Source: an uncultured Oscillospiraceae bacterium
GTDB taxonomy: Bacteria > Bacillota > Clostridia > Oscillospirales > Oscillospiraceae
Direction: 5' to 3'
NCBI GenBank assembly: GCA_944385195.1
Contig: CALWWH010000152.1
Span: forward strand, 1-29,699
DNA length: 29,699 bases
Part shown: one piece after another, positions 21,998 through 29,629 of the stretch
How the letters are laid out: every line of letters begins with the position of its first letter
How positions within the stretch are numbered: position 1 is the first letter of the stretch
Notes under the pieces: model-generated
Told to the model about the DNA's origin: nothing
Database searches by the model: none
What the model saw: the letters and a program-made list of their open reading frames with translations, nothing else
Translations under genes and position numbers: made by a program

Positions 21998-23188
21998 TTA
22001 TTTCGCCCCAAGCACGTCGCCCAGGGCCGTATCCCCCAGGAAGGTATTAAGATTGTACAGGAAGAGCACGTCGCTGATCTGCGCCGTCTGCAACACAGTC
22101 TCTGCACTGCCATAGTAATAGCGCGGGTCGATCATGGTGATGCTCTCGTAGTAAGGGATCAGCAGTGGCACAAAGCAGTTGGCGTAGGAGTCCTTGAAGA
22201 CCAGCAGATTGCGGCCGTTGCCGGCGGTGGTTATAATTTCCAGGATGCCGTGATTGCCGCCAAAGAAGACCGCGTAGTGGTCTTTTCCCTCCAGGGCGCT
22301 GCTGACATAGACAGAGCCGCTTTTAGTGTGGGTATCAGGATAGTTTACATAATAGCTCACATTGGTTCCCACAGGCTCGTAGACCTGCACAATATCCGTC
22401 ACTGCATGGCTGCCACTTTTGGCGGCCAAGGTTCCCTCAAAGGTGTCAGAGACCGTGTAAACATCATATTCTCGGGCTGGGTTGGTAATGCCCAGCTGCT
22501 CCGCCACCGCATCAAAGGCGTACTTTGCCGCCAAAGTGGTCCAATGGTGGTCCGTACGGTAAAACATACCCTCGGAAGCATGTTGACATAATGTATCCGT
22601 CACATTCAGGAAGTCCAGCTGCGCCGAGAGCGTACGGCTGATCAGTTCCATCTGCGCAGGCTGGTCACCACCGGGGGCGTTCTCAGGGAGCTTGTCTGCC
22701 AGCACACTGATCGCGTTGGGCACAATCATGACGTCGCAGTTCAGCTCCGGATGTGCTGCCGCAAAGCTGTTGATGGCGTCCAAACTGCGCCACAGAGCTG
22801 CGCCCTCTCCTGTGGAAGAATTTCCTGGGGTCTCGATCAGGTAGTGATCTTCGCAAAGGTAAACCCCGCCAGACTCCTTGCGGCCCATCATCTGATCCAG
22901 GCGAAGCTTAAGGCTCATCCATCTGTCGCGGAAGACGAACTGATCCGCTAGGTAGTCCTCGTAATCTGCGCCCCAGCTGCCATCGAGGACAGACGCCATT
23001 GAAACAGCCGGCTTTTGAGCCAGGTTTCGGTTCTCACTCTCGGAGAAGACCCTGTCCTTCGCGATCAGATTCAGCACCGCCGCCAGAAGGATCACCAGGA
23101 GAAACGCCGCTGATAAGGCCAGGTTATGTAGGCCGCGAAAGCGATATTTCACTTGTTTTGGGGCCTTGACCGGTGTTTTTCTGTCCAT
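21998..23188 (-). CDS. DHHW-family membrane-anchored protein (AlgX/AlgJ-like)
   Basis: A 396-residue protein with one N-terminal transmembrane helix (about 22-44) and an extracytoplasmic domain. The name-giving motif is FYRTDHHWT (DHHW at 213-216). A later NLLVFKDSYANCF segment is where SGNH/AlgX-like proteins carry their active serine. Such proteins work with MBOAT acyltransferases in O-acylation of cell-surface polymers, and the MBOAT gene lies 18 bases upstream. Together they should move acyl groups across the membrane onto an envelope polysaccharide. AAAGGA lies 10 bases before the start. Confidence 0.9.
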   Translation of the reverse strand: MDRKTPVKAPKQVKYRFRGLHNLALSAAFLLVILLAAVLNLIAKDRVFSESENRNLAQKPAVSMASVLDGSWGADYEDYLADQFVFRDRWMSLKLRLDQMMGRKESGGVYLCEDHYLIETPGNSSTGEGAALWRSLDAINSFAAAHPELNCDVMIVPNAISVLADKLPENAPGGDQPAQMELISRTLSAQLDFLNVTDTLCQHASEGMFYRTDHHWTTLAAKYAFDAVAEQLGITNPAREYDVYTVSDTFEGTLAAKSGSHAVTDIVQVYEPVGTNVSYYVNYPDTHTKSGSVYVSSALEGKDHYAVFFGGNHGILEIITTAGNGRNLLVFKDSYANCFVPLLIPYYESITMIDPRYYYGSAETVLQTAQISDVLFLYNLNTFLGDTALGDVLGAK

Positions 23189-23206
23189 CTCGCTGGATCC
23201 TTTCTC

Positions 23207-24610
23207 TTAGAACTGTGCATAGAGGAATGCGCTATAAGTGTTGCTGACGAGGTACGCCACGCAGGCGATCAGCGTCAGCATATAGGCGATCACGGAGACC
23301 GTCATTGCTGCCCCGCCGTGGACATAGGCCAGTCGCTGGTGCAGTTTCCGCAGCCACGGGCCGCAGCCGATCACCGCCGCCAGCAGCAGCGGCAGGTTGG
23401 AGGACAGTTGGTAGAGGAACATCCCATCCAACCAAACGCCGGAGCTATGGAACATCAGTCCCAGGTATTCGACGGCTCCCCCAAGGCTTGGCGAAAAGAA
23501 AAACACCCAGCCCAGCATAACCGCCAAGAGTAGGTAGATATGCCTGAAAACACGCGGAATTTTTTCAAAAAATGGTTTAAATGCAAATTTTTCAAGGATT
23601 ACAAAGCAGCCATGCCACAGCCCCCAGACAAGAAAGTTCCAGCTTGCCCCATGCCAGATACCCGTCAAGAGCCAGACCACGGTCAGATTCAGCAGCTGTC
23701 GGGGCACAGAGCAGCGGTTGCCGCCCATGGGGATGTAGACATAGGTTCGAAACCAGAGGCCCAGAGAGATGTGCCAGCGCCGCCAGAACTCGCTGACGGA
23801 GGCAGACAGGTAGGGGTAGTCGAAGTTCTTATCGATACGGAAGCCCAGCATCCGAGCCAGGCCAATGGCCATATCCGAGTAGCCGCTGAAGTCAAAGTAT
23901 AGCTGCAAGCTGTAGCACAGGCAGCCCAGCCAGGCCGTGGCTGCGCTCATGCTGCTTAGGCCTTGTATGGTGCCGAAAACCACGCCTAAGTTATCCGCCA
24001 GGAGAACCTTCTTCGCCAGGCCCACCAGGAACTGGTTTAGGCCGTTGCCAAAGCCGGCGATACTATGGTTCCGCTCCCGCAGCTGCGGGGCGATGTCCGC
24101 GTAGCGGACGATGGGGCCGGAGCTGAGCTTTGGGAACATGGTCACATAGGCTGCAAAGCAGAGGAAGTTGCGCTCCGCCGGCGCTTTCCCCCAGAGGATG
24201 TCCAGCAGATAGCTCAGGACGGTAAAGGTGAAAAAGGACAGGCCCAGGGGTAGAGGCAGCTGGGTGACCTGGATAGGCAGGCCCAGGAGAGCGCTGAGGT
24301 TGTCCGCGGCAAACCCCGCGTACTTGTACAGCGCCAGCAGGAACAGGTTCGCCGCTACGGCTAATCCCGCAACAGCCTTTGCCCCGCCATAGCGGCCATT
24401 TCCCCGCAGCAGGGCAATTTCCATTCCGGTCAGGTAATTGAAAACCAGGCTGACGCCCATCAGCACCAGTGCCTGCGGCTGTCCCCAGGCGTAAAACACC
24501 AGACTGGCCAGGACCAGGGTGACGTTCTTAATCCGTTTCGGGCTGAGGTAGTATACAATCAGCGTTACGGGGAGAAAAACAAACAAAAACAGCAGACTGG
24601 CAAATTGCAT
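23207..24610 (-). CDS. MBOAT O-acyltransferase (AlgI/DltB/PatA type)
   Basis: A 467-residue membrane-bound O-acyltransferase with about a dozen hydrophobic segments. The invariant catalytic histidine is H320 in LLTGIWHGASWNF; the second conserved histidine is H280 in FWRRWHISLGLWF. LQLYFDFSGYSDMAIGLARM and FDYPYLSASVSEF are the standard AlgI signature. This family hands acyl groups from the cytoplasm to extracellular acceptors. It is preceded by a DUF4358 protein and followed by a DHHW protein, the usual clostridial arrangement. GGGGAGG lies close upstream of the start. Confidence 0.96.
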   Translation of the reverse strand: MQFASLLFLFVFLPVTLIVYYLSPKRIKNVTLVLASLVFYAWGQPQALVLMGVSLVFNYLTGMEIALLRGNGRYGGAKAVAGLAVAANLFLLALYKYAGFAADNLSALLGLPIQVTQLPLPLGLSFFTFTVLSYLLDILWGKAPAERNFLCFAAYVTMFPKLSSGPIVRYADIAPQLRERNHSIAGFGNGLNQFLVGLAKKVLLADNLGVVFGTIQGLSSMSAATAWLGCLCYSLQLYFDFSGYSDMAIGLARMLGFRIDKNFDYPYLSASVSEFWRRWHISLGLWFRTYVYIPMGGNRCSVPRQLLNLTVVWLLTGIWHGASWNFLVWGLWHGCFVILEKFAFKPFFEKIPRVFRHIYLLLAVMLGWVFFFSPSLGGAVEYLGLMFHSSGVWLDGMFLYQLSSNLPLLLAAVIGCGPWLRKLHQRLAYVHGGAAMTVSVIAYMLTLIACVAYLVSNTYSAFLYAQF

Positions 24611-24625
24611 CGCAGTTTCCTCCCC

Positions 24626-25117
24626 TTACAGTGTGTCTAGGAAGACCTGGCGCAGCGCATCGGCCTGCGGATGGACCAGAAAAAGGACGTAACCGCCCCG
24701 CAGCTCGATGACGCAGTCCTCTAACAGTGCCATCTGTTCGATGCCATAGCCATCAAAGCTGGTCTTCTGGGCCCTCAGTCGGGCTTGGATCGCCGCCTCG
24801 ACCGTCTGAGCCTGCGCCGGGTCGGCGAGTTTGACCAGCAGCAGCTCCTCTGCGCCCATATTGGTCGTCGGGTAATAGAGCAGGATGCCCTCATAGCTCG
24901 ACGGGTCGAGGCCATAGAGCCGGCGGAGCATCTGGTTGTCCGCTGGCTGCATCTGGGTCTGATCCAGATTGGCGGTCAAGGCGGCGGACATGTCCTCAAA
25001 AGAGGTGGCGCTCTGTTTGCCCTGGCCCATTTGACCAGCCAAGAATAGCAGCAGCGCCAGCAGAAGCGCCCATTTACTTATCTCAATCAGCGGGAGCTTC
25101 CAGCTTCGCCAACTCAT
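24626..25117 (-). CDS. DUF4358 membrane-anchored protein
   Basis: A 163-residue protein with a single N-terminal transmembrane helix (about 12-30) and an extracytoplasmic DUF4358-like domain (YEGILLYYPTTNMGAEELLL, then VEAAIQARLRAQKTSFDGYG). The function is unknown, but the family is found again and again in MBOAT/SGNH/DHHW clusters, so an accessory role in envelope acylation is likely. The start at 25117 is chosen for GAGG 9 bases upstream; it overlaps the SGNH gene by 35 bases. Confidence 0.82.
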   Translation of the reverse strand: MSWRSWKLPLIEISKWALLLALLLFLAGQMGQGKQSATSFEDMSAALTANLDQTQMQPADNQMLRRLYGLDPSSYEGILLYYPTTNMGAEELLLVKLADPAQAQTVEAAIQARLRAQKTSFDGYGIEQMALLEDCVIELRGGYVLFLVHPQADALRQVFLDTL

Positions 25118-25919
25118 AGTCATACACCTCAATCATCAGGTTCTTTGCCCAATGCTGATACACTCCCCGCTGGATGTGGATGCCATCGGTCTCCCAAAGA
25201 TCTGCGTAGTCCTCGCACAGCTGGGTATTGTCTGCAAAGGGGATGTCGTTGGCAGCACAGGCCTCGCTGATCGCGATGTTCCACTCGGGAATCTTCCGCC
25301 AGGCGGAGGCCTTTTGAAAGGCCGGGTCTCTGGCCACCAGAATGGAGCTGACGGTGACAATGGCCTCCGGCAGAGCCTCCTGGACAGACTGTACCACCTG
25401 CACCAGCTCCGTTGTATACTCCTCCGCTGTGGTCCAATAGCCGATGGAACTATCGTTCAGGCCAAAACAGAGGAAGACGTAGCGGGGATTGAGTGCGATC
25501 AAGTCTGGCAGCCAGGCCTCTACATTGCGAATGGTGGCGCCGCCCTCAGCCAGGACGCGCTCATCGGGCAGAAAGTCATAGAATTCATAGCCCACCACGC
25601 GCGAGTCGCCCAGGATGACCGCGTCGTCAAACAGGGACCAGACATTGATCTGGCCGCTTTCCAGCTGCTCCAGCCAGGTATCCCGTTCAGCCAGGAGCTG
25701 CGCTTCCCATTGAGCGCGGCGGAGCTGCTTGATCTGCTCCTCCACCGCCGCCGGATCACGGCTCTCCTGTCGCTTGAGCCAGGCCACGCCCTCAGCGATC
25801 TCCGCCGTCAGGTCTTCCTGATCGCGGCTTTTGCCCCGCATCCCGCTCAGGAGCAAAATCGCCGCCAGAAGCAGGATCACAAGAACCGCTGCCGTTGCAC
25901 GATTCCGCGTTTTCTGCAT
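25083..25919 (-). CDS. Membrane-anchored SGNH/GDSL hydrolase
   Basis: A 278-residue protein with one transmembrane helix (about 8-26), a charged coiled-coil-like linker (about 30-90) and an SGNH esterase domain: block I ILGDSRVVG (S106), block III FGLNDS (G153, N155), block V DGIHIQ (D245, H248). It likely transfers or removes acyl groups on an extracellular polymer and is the first gene of the acylation operon, directly behind a strong promoter. The start at 25919 is chosen for AAAGGA 11 bases upstream and for the signal anchor; a longer reading to 26063 would cover the promoter. Confidence 0.9.
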   Translation of the reverse strand: MQKTRNRATAAVLVILLLAAILLLSGMRGKSRDQEDLTAEIAEGVAWLKRQESRDPAAVEEQIKQLRRAQWEAQLLAERDTWLEQLESGQINVWSLFDDAVILGDSRVVGYEFYDFLPDERVLAEGGATIRNVEAWLPDLIALNPRYVFLCFGLNDSSIGYWTTAEEYTTELVQVVQSVQEALPEAIVTVSSILVARDPAFQKASAWRKIPEWNIAISEACAANDIPFADNTQLCEDYADLWETDGIHIQRGVYQHWAKNLMIEVYDYELAKLEAPAD

Positions 25920-25952
25920 CCATCCCACGTTCCTTTCGTTGTATCTTCGTAC

Positions 25953-25981
25953 ATTATAACACGATGCGGGACGGGTGTCCA
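25953..25981 (-). promoter_or_regulatory. Strong sigma-A promoter of the envelope-acylation operon
   Basis: TGGACA (25981-25976), 17-base spacer, TATAAT (25958-25953) with a TG extended -10 on the minus strand. Confidence 0.85.
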
Positions 25982-26060
25982 GAAAATGTGACAGGTTTCG
26001 ACCGGCGAGATGTGCATACGCCTTGGAAACAGTAGATCTCGTTTTTCGGCAGCATGATGA

Positions 26061-26204
26061 CACATAGCTTTCTTAGCTCGGGTTGCAATCGACAGCTATC
26101 CCTACACGGGCGTCTCAGATGGCTTCAAACAATCCGATTTTGTCACCGTGGTGCTGGCGATCATCAACCACTACGGCGCGTATCCCCCGCAGGATAGCAA
26201 GTAA
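26061..26204 (+). pseudogene. Short coding-like fragment, possible C-terminal gene remnant
   Basis: An open frame of 47 codons, preceded by a stop and lacking any start codon with a ribosome site, ends in TAA at 26202. Its predicted end, DGFKQSDFVTVVLAIINHYG, reads like a real protein tail and not like random translation. A hairpin follows 5 bases after the stop, as after a real gene. I do not recognise the parent family. It may be what is left of a decayed or rearranged gene, or chance. Confidence 0.35.
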
Positions 26205-26209
26205 ACAGA

Positions 26210-26244
26210 CAATGTCCGAAGGCTGGTCAAGTCTTCGGACATTG
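26210..26244. terminator. Hairpin after the exonuclease gene (and after the + strand remnant)
   Basis: Perfect 12-bp stem CAATGTCCGAAG / CTTCGGACATTG with an 11-base loop. On the minus strand TGTTT follows; the T tract is weak on both strands. It lies 12 bases after the exonuclease stop. Confidence 0.75.
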
Positions 26245-26256
26245 CTTATCTCTGTA

Positions 26257-27246
26257 TTATTTCTTTCTCGCATGCAGGGTCTTGCATTTCACGCTCTGGC
26301 CGCGATAGGCGCGGACGAAGCCAACCAGCTCCTCCTGTCCCGCCTCGGGCATCGAGAGGATACCGAACCAGTCCTTCCCCTCCTGCGCCAGGGACAGCTG
26401 CGCCAGGAATTTGCCGTGGTCACGGCAGGTGACTACATTATAATACACCAGCTTGTCCGACGTAAACCAGCGGCCGATCAGCCAGCGGCGCTTACAGACC
26501 GGGCAGGCTGGGCGTCGGGCCCGAGCCATATCGGGGATGGGCTTGGCAATGGCGCAGGGGCCGGCAGTCCAGGTTTTCTCCTGCACCAGTGTCTGCTGCA
26601 CCAATTCTGCCAGGAGTTCTTCCAGTTTCTCGTCATCCATGCCCGGAGCGATCCCGTTGAGGGGTTCACTCTCCCTGCGAGGCTTCTTGGGTCCGCCCTC
26701 AATCTCGCCGTAGGGCACCGGCTGGATGTCCAGTGCGGAGTGCCCCATCACCTCTCCCACCAGAGCGGTGTAAAGGGCGTCGTGCAGAGCGTTGTGGTAC
26801 TCAAACAGCTCCGGAATCTGGCAGTATTCTACCGCTGCGCTGAGCGCAAAGGCCCTGCCAACCCCCAGCAGCGTCGAAAAGCGGCCCTGCAAGTCGTAGA
26901 TCCTATCCGCCCTGGGCGGCTCAACGTGCCAGTAGTCACAGTTTTGCCGGAAGGTACTCATATCGTCCGCACCCCAGGCGGCAAAGATACGGTCCTCTCC
27001 GCACCAGCTGCGAAAGAGCTCCATAGCTGCCGGGAAATCCAGCTGGGAGTCCAGCGATTGCTGCATCTCCGGCAGGTCCTTAGCGACCTTGTTGAGCTTT
27101 TTATGTACTTTTGGATGGATATAGACGTTAAAGGTACTCAAAATGGGTTCGCCCAGGCGCTCAAGCTTCACGGCGCCGATTTGCAGAACCTCATCCAAGG
27201 CTTTGTGGTCGTACCCACGGTTCCATTCCAGGTCAAAAATGATCAT
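26257..27246 (-). CDS. DEDDh-type 3'-5' exonuclease (KapD/Eri1-like) with extra C-terminal Cys region
   Basis: A 329-residue protein. The N-terminal half (1-165) is an RNase T/DEDDh exonuclease: motif I FDLEWN (D5, E7), motif II AAWGADDMSTF (D94/D95), motif III HNALHDAL (H151, D156). These coordinate two metal ions for removal of nucleotides from 3' ends, probably of RNA. The second half is not recognised; it has CPVC near 256-260 and a further Cys/His pair (TCRDHG), which may bind zinc. It stands alone behind the tsf terminator, with only a weak GTAGGTAG ribosome-site candidate, so expression may be low or rely on readthrough. Confidence 0.87.
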   Translation of the reverse strand: MIIFDLEWNRGYDHKALDEVLQIGAVKLERLGEPILSTFNVYIHPKVHKKLNKVAKDLPEMQQSLDSQLDFPAAMELFRSWCGEDRIFAAWGADDMSTFRQNCDYWHVEPPRADRIYDLQGRFSTLLGVGRAFALSAAVEYCQIPELFEYHNALHDALYTALVGEVMGHSALDIQPVPYGEIEGGPKKPRRESEPLNGIAPGMDDEKLEELLAELVQQTLVQEKTWTAGPCAIAKPIPDMARARRPACPVCKRRWLIGRWFTSDKLVYYNVVTCRDHGKFLAQLSLAQEGKDWFGILSMPEAGQEELVGFVRAYRGQSVKCKTLHARKK

Positions 27247-27279
27247 TGCGCTCTACCTACGTTCAAAATGGACTCAAAA

Positions 27280-27308
27280 AAGGGGCCCGATCCTGGATCA
27301 GGCCCCTT
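27280..27308 (-). terminator. Intrinsic terminator after tsf
   Basis: AAGGGGCC + GATC pairs with GATC + GGCCCCTT around a 3-base loop with one mismatch. On the minus strand TTTTTTGAG follows. It lies 14 bases after the tsf stop. Confidence 0.9.
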
Positions 27309-27322
27309 GATAGCAAACAAAA

Positions 27323-28249
27323 TTACTTGCTCAGACCAGCAGCGGCAGCGACCTCGGCGGCGAAATCGTCAACCTTCTTCTCGATGCCCTCGCCCTTGGT
27401 ATAGTGGACAGCATCCACAAAGCTGACCTTGCCGCCCAGCTTCTTGGCGGCGTCAGCAATGTAGCCAGCGACATCGCCCTTGAACAGGTCAGAACGGACG
27501 AACTCCTGCTGCAGCAGACAGATCTCCTTGTAGAACGCAGCCATCTTACCGGCAGCAATCTTCTCCTTGACCTCAGCAGGCTTGCTGGACATCTTGGGAT
27601 CGTTATCCATCAAGGCAACCTGGACAGACATCTCGTGGTCGATGTCAGCCTGAGGAACCTGAGACTTATCCCAGTACTTGGGGCTCATAGCAGCGATCTG
27701 CATAGCGACGTTCTTGCCGATCTCAGTAACGTCGATGTCACCCTCAACGGCCAGGTTGACCAGGACGCCATGGGTACCACCAGCGTGGACATAGGCCACG
27801 GAGGTGTTCTCTGCGTAGCGGGCAAAGCGGCGGATCTGGATGTTCTCACCGATGGACATGACCTTCTCCTGAAGAATCTCAGTGACGGTCAGCTTGGATC
27901 CGGGATAGGTGCATGCCTTCAGAGCATCGACATCTGCAGGATTCTGCTCGGCAACCACCGCGGCCAGGTTCTTGACCAAGTCCATAAACGCATCGGTCTT
28001 GGCAGCAAAGTCGGTCTCGGAGTTGACCTCGATCACGACGCCGACACCGTTGATGACGGCAGCGTAAGCAACACCCTCAGCCGCAACACGGTTCGCCTTT
28101 TTGGCGGCCTTTGCCAGGCCCTTCTCGCGCAGCCAATCAATGGCCTTGTCCATATCGCCGTCGCAAGCGACCAGCGCCTTCTTGCAGTCCATCATGCCGA
28201 CGTTGGTCATCTCGCGGAGCTTCTGTACGTCTTTTGCAGTAAATGCCAT
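27323..28249 (-). CDS. tsf: Translation elongation factor Ts
   Basis: A 308-residue EF-Ts, the nucleotide exchange factor that reloads EF-Tu with GTP. The N-terminal UBA-like module begins FTAKDVQKLREMTNVGMMDC with the family signature LREMTNVGMMDCKKAL, and the conserved VIEVNSETDFAAKTDAF follows at about 75-92. The core carries two EF-Ts repeats and the usual C-terminal module. Length is normal. AGGAGG lies 7-8 bases before the ATG. It follows rpsB on the same strand, the classical bacterial order, with a hairpin between them. Confidence 0.98.
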   Translation of the reverse strand: MAFTAKDVQKLREMTNVGMMDCKKALVACDGDMDKAIDWLREKGLAKAAKKANRVAAEGVAYAAVINGVGVVIEVNSETDFAAKTDAFMDLVKNLAAVVAEQNPADVDALKACTYPGSKLTVTEILQEKVMSIGENIQIRRFARYAENTSVAYVHAGGTHGVLVNLAVEGDIDVTEIGKNVAMQIAAMSPKYWDKSQVPQADIDHEMSVQVALMDNDPKMSSKPAEVKEKIAAGKMAAFYKEICLLQQEFVRSDLFKGDVAGYIADAAKKLGGKVSFVDAVHYTKGEGIEKKVDDFAAEVAAAAGLSK

Positions 28250-28289
28250 GGGAAGTTCCTCCTAATATAATAAGTCTTTTGTGGTTAAA

Positions 28290-28317
28290 ATGCGCCCGCC
28301 CACCTGGGCGGGCGCAT
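28290..28317 (-). terminator. rpsB-tsf intergenic hairpin, terminator or attenuator
   Basis: 13-bp GC-rich perfect stem ATGCGCCCGCCCA / TGGGCGGGCGCAT with almost no loop (the inner pairs must open). On the minus strand TTTTAACC follows. It sits between rpsB and tsf and may lower tsf relative to rpsB transcription. Confidence 0.8.
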
Positions 28318-28342
28318 CGTGGTTCGTGTTCAAGGGGCCAAA

Positions 28343-29098
28343 TTAAGCCTCAGCAGTCTCCTCGACGGCCTCAGTGCTCTCCACAGCCTCCGTGGTCTCA
28401 ACCTCGACGTTGGACTCGCCCTGACGGCCTTCCTGAACGGCATTGGCCATGGTGGCCGAGATCACGCGGATGGCGCGGATGGCGTCATCGTTGCCGGGGA
28501 TGACATAATCGACCTCGTCGGGATCGCAGTTGGTGTCGACGATGGCCACGACGGGGATATGCAGCTTCTTGGCCTCGGCGATGGCATTGCGCTCCTTGCG
28601 GGGATCAACGATGAACAGGGCGCCAGGGAGTTTTTTCATTTCCTTCACGCCGCCCAGGTACTTCTCGAGCTTCTCAATCTCGCCCTGGTGCTTGATGACT
28701 TCCTTCTTGGGCAGCATGGCGAAGGTGCCATCTGCCTCCATGCGGCGCAGCTGCGCCAGACGCTCCACGCGGGTACGCATGGTTCTAAAGTTGGTGAGCA
28801 TGCCGCCCAGCCAACGGGCATTGACATAGTACATGCCAACGCGCTCTGCTTCCTCACGGATGGCGTCCTGGGCCTGCTTCTTCGTGCCGACAAACAGGAT
28901 ACTCTCCCCATTCTCAGCCAGCTCACGGACAAAGCTATAAGCCTCTTCCAGCTTCTTTACGGTCTTCTGCAGGTCGATGATATAGATGCCATTGCGCTCC
29001 GTGTAGATGTAAGGAGCCATTTTGGGGTTCCAGCGGCGGGTCTGATGTCCAAAATGGACGCCGGCCTCCAGAAGCTGCTTCATAGATACGACTGCCAT
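28343..29098 (-). CDS. rpsB: 30S ribosomal protein S2
   Basis: A 251-residue ribosomal protein S2, a late-assembling protein of the 30S subunit. The start region VVSMKQLLEAGVHFGHQTRR, the middle WLGGMLTNFRT and PGALFIVDPRKERNAI, and the IPVVAIVDTNCDPD region are all conserved. The C-terminal extension is Glu/Val/Thr-rich and acidic, as in many clostridia. The start at 29098 follows AGGAGG by 8 bases; the longer in-frame start at 29140 would ignore this site. Confidence 0.98.
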   Translation of the reverse strand: MAVVSMKQLLEAGVHFGHQTRRWNPKMAPYIYTERNGIYIIDLQKTVKKLEEAYSFVRELAENGESILFVGTKKQAQDAIREEAERVGMYYVNARWLGGMLTNFRTMRTRVERLAQLRRMEADGTFAMLPKKEVIKHQGEIEKLEKYLGGVKEMKKLPGALFIVDPRKERNAIAEAKKLHIPVVAIVDTNCDPDEVDYVIPGNDDAIRAIRVISATMANAVQEGRQGESNVEVETTEAVESTEAVEETAEA

Positions 29099-29146
29099 TA
29101 GGTATTTCCTCCTATCGGTTGTTCCCTCCACCCCGATCATTTCTTA

Positions 29147-29179
29147 CCGCAGCCCCTGATTCCTCCGGGGCACCAGCGG
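29147..29179 (-). promoter_or_regulatory. Stem-loop in the rpsB leader
   Basis: In the roughly 130-base leader, CCGC...GCCCC pairs with GGGGC...GCGG with small internal asymmetry. Ribosomal protein leaders often bind their own product; S2 autoregulation is a possibility only. Confidence 0.4.
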
Positions 29180-29237
29180 GAAGATCACCGGATGTGTGTG
29201 GTGAGCGTGCGTTCGTTGAAATTTCACACGCTAGAGT

Positions 29238-29266
29238 ATTATACCAAAACATTCATCTGATTGCAA
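29238..29266 (-). promoter_or_regulatory. Strong extended -10 promoter of rpsB-tsf
   Basis: TTGCAA (29266-29261), 17-base spacer, TATAAT (29243-29238) with TGG before the -10 on the minus strand. Confidence 0.88.
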
Positions 29267-29302
29267 GTAGTTATGGCAGATTTTTTGAGAAAATTACGTC
29301 TT

Positions 29303-29581
29303 TCAGAGCCATGTTTTTCGCGTCTTTGCAGGGCGGTTGGGGTGCTCCGGAAGCTCTACCAGGATGACGTCTTCGCCGAAACGCCGCACGCAATCCCAGG
29401 GAATAACCACATCATCTTCCCTCCCGAAAAGTCCGAAGCACTTTCCCGTCCCCGGCACCACCAGGGCCGCAATCTGCCCCCCAGGGAGGATCAGCTCCAC
29501 GTCCTCTACAAAGCCAATGCGATCGCCGGTGCATAGGTCGATGACCTCTTTGCACCGTAAGTCTGTGATCCTGCACTGCAT
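29303..29581 (-). CDS. YlmC/YmxH-family sporulation protein (PRC-barrel)
   Basis: A 92-residue PRC-barrel protein of the YlmC/YmxH group, common in spore formers and induced in sporulation in Bacillus. The stretch RITDLRCKEVIDLCTGDRIG is the family hallmark; IPWDCVRRFGEDVILVE is the C-terminal half of the barrel. The precise role is unknown. The start at 29581 follows AAAGGGGG by about 9 bases; ATG 29602 lies inside the presumed promoter start region and is less likely. Confidence 0.9.
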   Translation of the reverse strand: MQCRITDLRCKEVIDLCTGDRIGFVEDVELILPGGQIAALVVPGTGKCFGLFGREDDVVIPWDCVRRFGEDVILVELPEHPNRPAKTRKTWL

Positions 29582-29603
29582 GGCCAGCGCCCCCTTTCGC
29601 ATC

Positions 29604-29629
29604 AGTGTATGCTTTCAGGCGGCAAAATA
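29604..29629 (-). promoter_or_regulatory. Candidate sigma-E promoter of the YlmC/YmxH gene
   Basis: On the minus strand TATTT (29629-29625), 13-base spacer, CATACACT (29611-29604). The -10 equals the sigma-E pattern CATACA-T and the -35 is close to ATATT at nearly the usual distance. The same CATACACT precedes the cotJ genes in this window. Confidence 0.5.

Noticed and set aside
21452..22591. A 379-codon open frame on the + strand
   Set aside because: Antisense to the C26 and DHHW genes, spanning the gap between them; no motif and no ribosome site.
26083..27426. A 447-codon open frame on the + strand
   Set aside because: Antisense to the exonuclease gene and running into tsf; it crosses two terminators and shows no domain.
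29099..29240. A known riboswitch or T-box before rpsB
   Set aside because: No T-box sequence or recognised metabolite-riboswitch core is visible; only a local stem-loop.
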